A stretch of 5,966 bases of DNA from CAYXBG01 sp964463145 (GTDB lineage: Bacteria > Acidobacteriota > UBA6911 > RPQK01 > CBDAPI01). The stretch covers positions 1-5,966 of the forward strand of contig CAYXBG010000097.1 in assembly GCA_964463145.1 (NCBI GenBank). Direction: 5' to 3'. The notes under the pieces were generated by a model, which made no database searches, was not told the origin of the DNA, and saw nothing but the letters and a program-made list of their open reading frames with translations. This document shows positions 1 through 5,591 of this stretch, piece by piece. The translations under genes were made by a program, and so were the position numbers. Every line of letters starts with the position of its first letter. The first letter of the stretch is position 1.

Positions 1-1063
1 CGTCTTCCACTGCCCGAATAGCGTCCTCAGCTCTGGACAAAGCATAAGTTTCCACGGGAATATTATCCCAAACAGTGGACCTTTCAGAGTCCCCCATCAT
101 TTGCACGGCATGATAGAAGTGTGAGAAATCGGATCCCCAACAACCAATGATTTCTAATTGTTTCTGATTAAGGTCTCGGTGTGGATTAAATGAGACAGTG
201 CCACTATCTGTGTACTGCCCAACAACAACTAGCCGTCCACCCTCGCGAGTCCATCACATTCCATGTACAACCGCTTCAGAATAGCCAGTAGCTTCGATCG
301 TGATGTCGGCGCCACGCCCAAAGGTTTTCTCCAGAATCCAATCCTCTCTGGCTTCAACACTGCTAGACCCGATATCTAAAATATCCGAGGCACCTACAGC
401 TCGAGCAGTGTTGAGACGACCTTGAGGACCTCCTATACAAAAAACATGTGAGGCTCCACTCATTTTAGCTAGGATTATAGATGCTAATCCCACTGGACCG
501 CTCCCTAGAACCAAAACAGTGCTCCCTATTCGGATGTTAGCTAACTGATTAGCATGGAGAGCCGTTGGAAGACCACAACCTCCACGCATAAAGCGCCTTC
601 CTGCTGCTACTGAATTAAACGCTAGGCAGTGTGTATTCGGCTTTAGATATACATAGTCTGCCCAGCCCCCAGTCAATCCGTCCTCGACCCCGTATGTAAT
701 TCCGTATACTCTTCGATTAGGACACCGAGTAGACGCTTTCGCTACTAGACAATACCAACAGGTATTACAAGTACGATGTACGTCTAAGAATGTTACTAAG
801 GAACCTTCTTGAAGAGGTCTTCCTTCGACATCTCTGACTTCTCCTCGAATAGCCTCTAGATATCCAATAGAGACATGTCCCGGAATTATAGGATATGGAA
901 CTCCCTCCAATCGACCAGCTTGCAGATGAACATCCGTACCACACACTTCGCTTAATTCCACCCTCAGTAGCGCCGAATTCATTTCCAGATCCGGCATCGC
1001 AAAGGTCTGCAAATCAAGAGATTGCCCGGGACCTGGCATTACTATCGCGTTGACTCTACCCAT
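1..1063 (-). pseudogene. Zinc-dependent medium-chain alcohol dehydrogenase, interrupted by an in-frame TGA, 3' end beyond window
   Basis: The product belongs to the zinc-binding medium-chain dehydrogenases, which oxidise alcohols or polyols with NAD(P). The GroES-like domain carries catalytic zinc ligands C41 (in EVCGTD) and H63 (in PGH), a likely third ligand C163 (in GCGLPTA), and a complete structural zinc site C99, C102, C105, C114. The Rossmann motif GSGPVG is at 187-192. The usual GHE of the family is GHV here. Reading stops at TGA 254-256 after 269 residues, but the same frame then stays open for 84 more codons to the window edge and encodes family-typical sequence (REGGRLVVVGQYTD, then GCWGSDFSHFYHAVQ). 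One substitution therefore separates it from an intact gene of normal size. The ATG at 1063 is the first start after an upstream in-frame TAA; an AAGGA lies 13 nt ahead of it, rather far. The exact substrate cannot be told. It may be a real pseudogene, a recoded gene or a sequence error. Confidence 0.85.
254..256 (-). other. In-frame TGA stop inside the dehydrogenase gene
   Basis: On the minus strand the codons read GTA CAT GGA ATG TGA TGG ACT CGC. Upstream (EATGYSEAVVHGM) and downstream (WTREGGRLVVVGQ) both fit the NAD-binding domain without any gap or frame change, so this is a substitution and not an indel. The affected position sits on the helix just before the conserved GG-R/K-VVVGQ strand and usually holds a polar residue; a CGA to TGA change would be the simplest route. 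TGA serves as a normal stop elsewhere in the window, at the ends of the S66 gene and oleB. Confidence 0.85.
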
Positions 1064-1101
1064 ATTCCAATAACAATCCTTTTATGACACAATGGCTGGG
1101 T

Positions 1102-1119
1102 CTCACCCTGCAGAGTGAG
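1102..1119. promoter_or_regulatory. 18-bp near-perfect palindrome between divergent genes (operator candidate)
   Basis: CTCACCCTG at 1102-1110 faces CAGAGTGAG at 1111-1119; eight of nine pairs match. It lies in the 96-bp gap between the dehydrogenase start (1063) and the DUF2911-like start (1160), where a dimeric repressor or activator would bind. No known operator consensus is recognised, so the role is inferred from position and symmetry only. Confidence 0.3.
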
Positions 1120-1147
1120 TAAACTTAGCTTTCCTGCTTTATGGTTT

Positions 1148-1152
1148 AGGAG
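1148..1152 (+). promoter_or_regulatory. Ribosome binding site that fixes the TTG start at 1160
   Basis: AGGAG is followed by a 7-nt spacer and then TTG AAA AAA AAT, the start of a typical signal peptide. The alternative GTG at 1115 would add 15 residues before the signal peptide and would place translation initiation inside the 1102-1119 palindrome. Confidence 0.75.
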
Positions 1153-1159
1153 AACAGTC

Positions 1160-1672
1160 TTGAAAAAAAATCTAACTTACATATTCCTTCTTGGGTTGAG
1201 CCTAAGCCTAGCCCTGGCCCATCCTCACGTTCGAAAGACAGTGTCAACAAAAATTGAAGGCACAAACATAACTATAAAGTACTACACTGCACCTGCAAAT
1301 ATGTCTCACGTGGAATCCGTAGCCGTGGGTGATTTTGTAAGGAGCAGTGGAAATCTGACTCTTAGCAACGATCTAGGCGAACTGAAGGCTGGAGAATACC
1401 TCATTGGTTCTATTCGCAAAGGCAAATCTGATTGGACTATGGCCTTATACTCGGGTCAGCTAGAACGAGGTGTTTTCCGAATACCAAGAGAATCTCCTGA
1501 TCAGGTCAAATTGATCCACTTGAGGTCTGCTTTTTCCACCGAACACGGCACTGCTACTCATGTAAGCCTCGATCTGAGTCCAGGTTCCGGACCACTAGAA
1601 ACAAGTCTTGCTGTCGTCTGGCATTTCGGGAACCTTCACCTTCAAGGTGATCTTTCGGGAAGTCTCCGATAA
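1160..1672 (+). CDS. Exported DUF2911-like protein
   Basis: The protein has 170 residues when started at TTG 1160. Residues 1-20 form a Sec signal peptide: KK at the N-terminus, a leucine-rich core and ALA before HPH, with probable cleavage after A20. There is no lipobox cysteine, so the mature protein of about 150 residues should be soluble in the periplasm. The core shows a pattern I associate with DUF2911 proteins: a beta-strand with YYTAPA near 41-46, then KAGEYLIGSI at 76-85 followed by DWTMALYSG at 91-99, and a C-terminal strand ending HFGNLHLQGDL at 155-165. The family has no established function, and none is claimed here. It is transcribed away from the dehydrogenase and converges on the S66 gene, so it is probably monocistronic. 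The family assignment rests on remembered pattern, not on a search. Confidence 0.6.
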   Translation: MKKNLTYIFLLGLSLSLALAHPHVRKTVSTKIEGTNITIKYYTAPANMSHVESVAVGDFVRSSGNLTLSNDLGELKAGEYLIGSIRKGKSDWTMALYSGQLERGVFRIPRESPDQVKLIHLRSAFSTEHGTATHVSLDLSPGSGPLETSLAVVWHFGNLHLQGDLSGSLR

Positions 1673-1790
1673 GCATAGTGGAGTTTATGCGGAACCTTTG
1701 GTGATTAAAGGTGCGGCTTGGGGATTATCCTATTCTGGTCAGGTGATCTCGTCACAGTAGAATAGCCCCCTTACTATTCCTGTTGAAAAC

Positions 1791-1819
1791 AAAAAATCCC
1801 CTACCCTCTCAGATGAGAG
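1791..1819 (-). terminator. Weak terminator candidate after the S66 peptidase gene
   Basis: Read on the minus strand, CTCTCA (1811-1806 arm region) pairs with TGAGAG across a very short TC centre, and a T-rich tract TTTTTTGTTTT follows beginning at 1796. The stem is only six pairs and the T tract starts nine nt after it, so it departs from a classic intrinsic terminator. A second small hairpin, GAATAG at 1760-1765 with CTATTC at 1774-1779, lies nearby without a T tract. These are the only structures seen in the 153-bp convergent gap. Confidence 0.3.
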
Positions 1820-1825
1820 CGTTTC

Positions 1826-2824
1826 TCAAGGCCTGACAGCGCTCTCCAAAAGGCGAATGGACCCTTGCCTGGCATCAATCTCCGTTCGAATTCCTAAAGG
1901 GAGAGTGAATTGGTTATCTATATGACCGATCATCGCTCCACTCCAGGCAGGAATACCTAGAGGACGAATATGATCATTCAAGACCTGCTCCAAACTCAAG
2001 GAAACTCCTCTCGCACTTTCCGAACAACCTGTACACTGCCCAAATACAAAACCTTCAATTTTTTCCAGGACACCGGCTAATTTGAGAGCTGTAAGCATTC
2101 TGTCAATGCGGTATACATCTTCACCTACATCCTCCAAAAATAGAATCGAACCTTCAAAATTCGGGAGATAGTCTGATCCGACAATGCCACACAAAACGCT
2201 CAAGTTCCCACCAAGCATAGGACCGATACTTCGGCCCTCTCGAATCGTATGTACACCATACGCTGATCGGAACTCCTCTCCAGGGACAGGTGAGTAATTC
2301 CTGAAGGTAACCTTTTCCCCCTGTATAAGTACTCGGTCAAGATACTCCTTCGAGAAAGATGTCCAGCTCGAACTCCCCAAGGGACCATGGAAAGTCACCA
2401 GGCCAGTGCGGGAATGGATTGCCATATGTAGCGCCGTGATATCACTAAACCCAAGCAAAATCTTCGGGTTATCTCTGATCAGGTCATAGTCAAGGTATTC
2501 TAAAATCCTTGCAGAGCCCCACCCTCCCCTCAGCGCAATAATACCGGCAATTCTCTTGTCAGAAAATTGTTGGTTCAGATCGAAAGCTCTATCGAGATCC
2601 TTCCCCGCAAAATACCCTCGCCTGTCAAGTAAGTGGAGCCCCAACCGTACCTTTAGCCCCAGACTCTCGATACGATTTCGGGCATCCACTACATCTTGAA
2701 CTTGAAGAGTCACTCCGGCAGGATTAATTAGGGCAACTGTGTCACCTTTTTTCAGTCTTGTGGGCTTTACTAAATGTCTCTCTACTAATCCCCGCTGACC
2801 CAGAAGAAAAGACATGGATGCCAT
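1826..2824 (-). CDS. LD-carboxypeptidase family protein (peptidase S66)
   Basis: S66 enzymes are serine peptidases that cut the L,D bond to the terminal D-alanine of muropeptide tetrapeptides in cell-wall recycling; relatives include microcin C immunity protein MccF. All three catalytic residues are visible, numbered from the ATG at 2824: nucleophile S127 in GFSDIT, E231 in LFLEDVGE and H301 in GHIDNQFTLPLG. The N-terminal landmarks LKKGDTVALINPAG (24-37) and ALRGGWGSAR (97-106) are also typical. At 332 residues the length is normal. The N-terminus is in doubt: the frame stays open 24 codons upstream and encodes a Tat-like signal (DRRSIL followed by a hydrophobic run that continues through ATG 2824), but that stretch has no ATG, GTG or TTG. 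No ribosome binding site precedes 2824. The better start signal, at 2905-2922, is out of frame. The gene may therefore be frameshifted near its 5' end, which would remove export and perhaps translation. Confidence 0.85.
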   Translation of the reverse strand: MASMSFLLGQRGLVERHLVKPTRLKKGDTVALINPAGVTLQVQDVVDARNRIESLGLKVRLGLHLLDRRGYFAGKDLDRAFDLNQQFSDKRIAGIIALRGGWGSARILEYLDYDLIRDNPKILLGFSDITALHMAIHSRTGLVTFHGPLGSSSWTSFSKEYLDRVLIQGEKVTFRNYSPVPGEEFRSAYGVHTIREGRSIGPMLGGNLSVLCGIVGSDYLPNFEGSILFLEDVGEDVYRIDRMLTALKLAGVLEKIEGFVFGQCTGCSESARGVSLSLEQVLNDHIRPLGIPAWSGAMIGHIDNQFTLPLGIRTEIDARQGSIRLLESAVRP

Positions 2825-2896
2825 GCCGACACTAGTCAGGATAGATCTTCGGTCAATAGGTCGTGTTTTGTTGAAATCCAGGATAATCAGCCCATT
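2825..2896 (-). other. In-frame upstream segment encoding a Tat-type signal peptide without a start codon
   Basis: Twenty-four codons continue the S66 frame upstream of ATG 2824 and end at TAG 2897-2899. They include twin arginines at 2846-2851 in the context DRRSILTS, followed by VGMASMSFLLG, which extends into the start of the called gene. This resembles the (S/T)RRxFLK signal plus h-region that many exported S66 proteins carry. The only possible initiators are CTG (2888-2890, 2879-2881) or ATT/ATC, so the segment is either started abnormally or cut off by an indel. Confidence 0.6.
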
Positions 2897-2904
2897 CTAC
2901 CAGA

Positions 2905-2922
2905 CATAAATTAAGCTCCCTT
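2905..2922 (-). promoter_or_regulatory. Strong ribosome binding site and ATG, out of frame with the S66 gene
   Basis: On the minus strand AAGGGAG (2922-2916) is followed by an 8-nt spacer and ATG at 2907-2905. From that ATG the reading is only MSGRMG before TGA at 2889-2887. The distance from this ATG to ATG 2824 is 83 nt, so one extra base would join it to the Tat-signal frame. This is the best initiation signal upstream of the gene and was probably its original start. Confidence 0.55.
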
Positions 2923-2956
2923 TCTGACGGAAAACTGAGTTGGAAGTTGACAGCAT

Positions 2957-2965
2957 TGATATACA
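2957..2965 (+). promoter_or_regulatory. Extended -10 promoter candidate for the ole operon
   Basis: TGATATACA contains the TGn extension followed by TATACA, which matches TATAAT at four of six positions. No good -35 box is 17 bp upstream. It sits in the divergent gap, about 125 bp before the preferred oleB start. A perfect TTGACA at 2947-2952 is nearby but has no -10 at the correct spacing. The remainder of the 2825-3090 region shows no RNA gene or repeat. Confidence 0.25.
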
Positions 2966-3090
2966 ACCTTCACCCTGTAGACACGTACTCAGAATGGCCT
3001 AGAAATTGTCTCTCACTGCTTTTCAAGAGACCACAGTGCAGTTCATTTGATGGGTGTCGGAAATATGCAAACCTTGAATGGATTCTAAAA

Positions 3091-3993
3091 TTGTCACCAT
3101 CAAATGAAAACTCACTTCGTGACATCAAATCACATTTCATTCGTATAGGTGATTGGAACTGCCACTATCTGGATGAAGGACAAGGTCATCCTGTCATAAT
3201 GCTCCACGGTAATCCGTCATGGTCCTTCATGTATCGGAAGATTTTGCGCCATTTACGATCGGACTTCCGAGTTATAGTGCCAGACCACATTGGTTGTGGG
3301 TTGTCTGATAAACCAGGCCCTGGCGAATACCCCTATACCTTAGAAGCACGCATTTCAGACTTTGAAAAATTCATTGACTCTCTGAATCTCAAAGAACCCT
3401 TTTCTCTCATGGTTCACGATTGGGGAGGGATGATAGGTTGCGGGTATGCCACTCGCTATCCGGATCGGATTGCCCGCTTAATCGTCTGCAACACCGCTGC
3501 ATTTCACCTCCCGAAGGGGAAATCTCTACACTGGACCTTGCGATGTATAATGAACTCTCGTCTCGTTAGCGCTTTAATCCATCATCTGAATCTATTTGCC
3601 AGAGTTGCTAGCCACGTCGGGTGCCGGATGAATCCGATGCCTAATCAGGTTCGCCGCCTCTATCTGAAACCTTATCGGAAAAAGAAAGACCGCTTATCAA
3701 TTCTTCGTTTCATCCAAGACATCCCCATCTACCAAGATCACCCTACTTACCCCGTTGTAAGCCGAATTCAAAGGGGGTTAAAGAAATTGCGTAGAAAACC
3801 TATGCTTATCTGTTGGGGAGAGCGTGATTTCATTTTTGACAGAGACTTCCTTATTCAGTGGACGCGCCGCTTTCCCGGTGCAGCAGTACAACGCTTTACC
3901 CGAGGAGGACATTACATAGTCGAGGATGCCTGCGACGTTATCGGACCACTAGTCAAAAGTTTTCTACACGCACCCATACGAGATTCTTCATGA
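3091..3993 (+). CDS. oleB: OleB, alpha/beta-hydrolase (beta-lactone decarboxylase of olefin biosynthesis)
   Basis: OleB acts last in the Ole pathway, turning the beta-lactone made by OleC into a cis-olefin plus CO2. It has the haloalkane-dehalogenase (HLD-III) fold. Numbering from TTG 3091 (300 residues): HGNPSW at 39-44 carries the Asn-Pro of the oxyanion region, D110 in HDWGG is the nucleophile with W111 beside it, D246 in WGERDF is the likely acid, and H274 in GGHYIVED is the base. VPDHIGCGLSDKP (63-75) and FIQDIP are further OleB-like motifs. The start is uncertain. The frame is open back to a TTG at 2947, which would give 348 residues, but that extra region is unlike the family and overlaps promoter-like sequence. 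No in-frame ATG exists before the catalytic domain. TTG 3091 gives the family's usual length, though only a weak GGA precedes it. The stop overlaps the oleC start by 4 bp (ATGA), implying coupled translation. A general haloalkane dehalogenase is the alternative, made unlikely by the neighbours. Confidence 0.88.
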   Translation: MSPSNENSLRDIKSHFIRIGDWNCHYLDEGQGHPVIMLHGNPSWSFMYRKILRHLRSDFRVIVPDHIGCGLSDKPGPGEYPYTLEARISDFEKFIDSLNLKEPFSLMVHDWGGMIGCGYATRYPDRIARLIVCNTAAFHLPKGKSLHWTLRCIMNSRLVSALIHHLNLFARVASHVGCRMNPMPNQVRRLYLKPYRKKKDRLSILRFIQDIPIYQDHPTYPVVSRIQRGLKKLRRKPMLICWGERDFIFDRDFLIQWTRRFPGAAVQRFTRGGHYIVEDACDVIGPLVKSFLHAPIRDSS

Positions 3994-5585
3994 ACATTCA
4001 TGTGCATCTAGAGAAACGGGCTCACGATACTCCCAACCAAATAGCTCTAGTTTCTCCAAAAATCTCTCTCACATATCGGCAACTCCATCAAAGGAGTTGC
4101 CGATATGCTAACGGCCTAGCTAAGTTAGGAATCGAAAAAGGAACTCGAACAGTTGTGATGCTTAGGCCGGGACCTGATTTCCTTGCGGTCTGTTTTGCTT
4201 TGATGCGCCTCGAGGCAATTATGGTTCTCGTCGATCCCGGCATGGGAAAGTCTTACCTTGCTAAATGCCTTAGTGAATCCGCACCTCAGGCCTTTATAGG
4301 CATTCCACTCGCTCATTGTGCGCGGATTGTCCTTGGGTGGAGTACTTCCTCAATCAAGATAAATGTCTGCAGTGGTCCTCCATGGCCAGGAATCACCTCA
4401 TTGCAACAAATGGTCGATTTACCTAAGCAATCAGATACTAAAGATACGGTCAACCCTTCCGACACAGCGGCCATAGCCTTCACATCCGGGAGTACCGGAC
4501 CTCCAAAGGGTGTGGTGATAAGTTACGGGATTTTTGAAGCTCAGTGCCGATTACTTGGTGACGCCTTTGACATCCGTCCCGGAGAGGTCGATTTAGCAAC
4601 TTTCCCGCTTTTCTCGCTTTTTGACCCAGCCCTTCAGATGACAACAGTATTCCCAAAAATGAACTTTTCTAAGCCCGGGCGAGTCCATCCTCCAAACATA
4701 ATCCAAGCAATCCAGGAAAATAGAGTCACACACATGTTTGGATCGCCTGCCCTACTTCGCCGAATAGCTAATTTCACTCGTGGACAAACACTTAAACTGC
4801 CAAGCATCAAAAGAGTCTTAACAGCAGGAGCTCCGGTATCTTTGGATGTTATAGGGGATATTCAAGAACTCCTCATAGATGCTCAAGTCCATACCCCTTA
4901 CGGAGCGACAGAGGCCCTCCCCATATCTTCTATTGGTAGCGATGAGCTATTCAAGCTTGAAACGGAAACCGGAAGAATAGGAGTTTGTGTTGGTCGCCCT
5001 CTTCCAGGGGTTAAGGTCCGCATAGTACCCATATCGGAAAAACCTATAGAGCGCCTCGGAGACGTCTCTACCTGTGACCTTGGAGAGATCGGAGAACTAG
5101 TAGTAGCTGGGCCAAACGTCTCTCAAAAGTACGATAAAAACCCCAATGCCAACATGTTGTCTAAAGTTCTCCTGAACGATAATCAGTTAGCTCACCGACT
5201 AGGAGACCTCGGTTACCTTGACGAAGCAGGACGCATCTGGTTTTGTGGCCGCAAAACACATCGTGTAGTAACATCGAATTCTACTCTTTTCACAGTCCCT
5301 ATCGAGTCCATCTTTAATAAACATACTGCAGTCCTGCGAACAGCTCTGGTGGGAATTGGCAAGCCACCTAACCAACAGCCAATTCTCTGTGTGGAACTCA
5401 ATCCAGGAAAAGGTCTCCACCGTCGGCGTATAAGAGAAGAACTCCTACAGATAGCTGGAGAGAACCCGGGCACCTCAGAAATCAAAAAAATACTTTTTCA
5501 TCGTGGTTTCCCTGTTGACGTGAGACATAACTCCAAAATTTTCAGAGAGAAACTCGCGCAGTGGGCAGCACGGAAAGTCGAATAA
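3990..5585 (+). CDS. oleC: OleC, ATP-dependent beta-lactone synthetase (ANL superfamily)
   Basis: OleC adenylates the 2-alkyl-3-hydroxy acid produced by OleD and closes it to a beta-lactone. The 531-residue product is a complete ANL (acyl-CoA synthetase-like) enzyme: P-loop FTSGSTGPPK at 164-173, TPYGATEA at 302-309, GDLGYLDEAGRIWFCGRK at 405-422 with ribose-binding D406, and the C-terminal lysine K516 in RHNSKIFREKLAQWA. VDPGMG (81-86) followed by FIGIPLAHCAR (102-112) and LGW is a signature I associate with OleC rather than ordinary acyl-CoA ligases. The ATG at 3990 overlaps the oleB stop; no clear ribosome binding site is seen, so initiation is probably coupled to oleB termination. A GTG at 3858 in the same frame would add 44 residues inside oleB that look unrelated, so it is not used. 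An unusual perfect inverted repeat lies within codons 28-40. Confidence 0.92.
   Translation: MNIHVHLEKRAHDTPNQIALVSPKISLTYRQLHQRSCRYANGLAKLGIEKGTRTVVMLRPGPDFLAVCFALMRLEAIMVLVDPGMGKSYLAKCLSESAPQAFIGIPLAHCARIVLGWSTSSIKINVCSGPPWPGITSLQQMVDLPKQSDTKDTVNPSDTAAIAFTSGSTGPPKGVVISYGIFEAQCRLLGDAFDIRPGEVDLATFPLFSLFDPALQMTTVFPKMNFSKPGRVHPPNIIQAIQENRVTHMFGSPALLRRIANFTRGQTLKLPSIKRVLTAGAPVSLDVIGDIQELLIDAQVHTPYGATEALPISSIGSDELFKLETETGRIGVCVGRPLPGVKVRIVPISEKPIERLGDVSTCDLGEIGELVVAGPNVSQKYDKNPNANMLSKVLLNDNQLAHRLGDLGYLDEAGRIWFCGRKTHRVVTSNSTLFTVPIESIFNKHTAVLRTALVGIGKPPNQQPILCVELNPGKGLHRRRIREELLQIAGENPGTSEIKKILFHRGFPVDVRHNSKIFREKLAQWAARKVE
4072..4107. repeat. Perfect 15-bp inverted repeat with 6-nt loop inside oleC
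   Basis: CATATCGGCAACTCC (4072-4086) is exactly complementary to GGAGTTGCCGATATG (4093-4107), with the loop ATCAAA between. It begins 82 nt after the oleC start and codes for residues in the stretch YRQLHQRSCRY. The transcript should form a stable hairpin. No T tract follows, so it is not an intrinsic terminator. No second copy of the arm sequence was seen in the window. Confidence 0.9.
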
Positions 5586-5591
5586 GAACAG

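Noticed and set aside
254..256. Alternative genetic code with TGA as tryptophan or glycine
   Set aside because: TGA is a sensible stop for oleB (ATGA overlap with oleC) and for the S66 gene, so general reassignment does not fit.
1115..1159. GTG start at 1115 for the DUF2911-like gene
   Set aside because: TTG 1160 has AGGAG at ideal spacing and begins directly with a signal peptide; the GTG has no such site and lies in a palindrome.
1599..1757. A 53-codon open frame overlapping the end of the DUF2911-like gene and running to TAG 1758-1760
   Set aside because: It reads protein-like, but it has no credible start signal and the main frame already ends with a plausible family C-terminus. A late frameshift cannot be fully excluded.
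2200..2388. A 62-codon minus-strand open frame inside the S66 gene
   Set aside because: It overlaps the catalytic core of the S66 protein in another frame and shows no recognisable motif.
3858..3989. Extension of oleC upstream to a GTG at 3858
   Set aside because: The extra 44 residues lie inside oleB, look unlike any ANL N-terminus, and the ATG at 3990 forms a classic ATGA overlap.
4125..4316. A 63-codon minus-strand open frame opposite oleC
   Set aside because: It is antisense to the conserved OleC region, with no ribosome binding site or motif seen.
5199..5485. Minus-strand open frames of 73 and 90 codons opposite oleC
   Set aside because: They are antisense shadows of a well-supported coding sequence, with no family features of their own.
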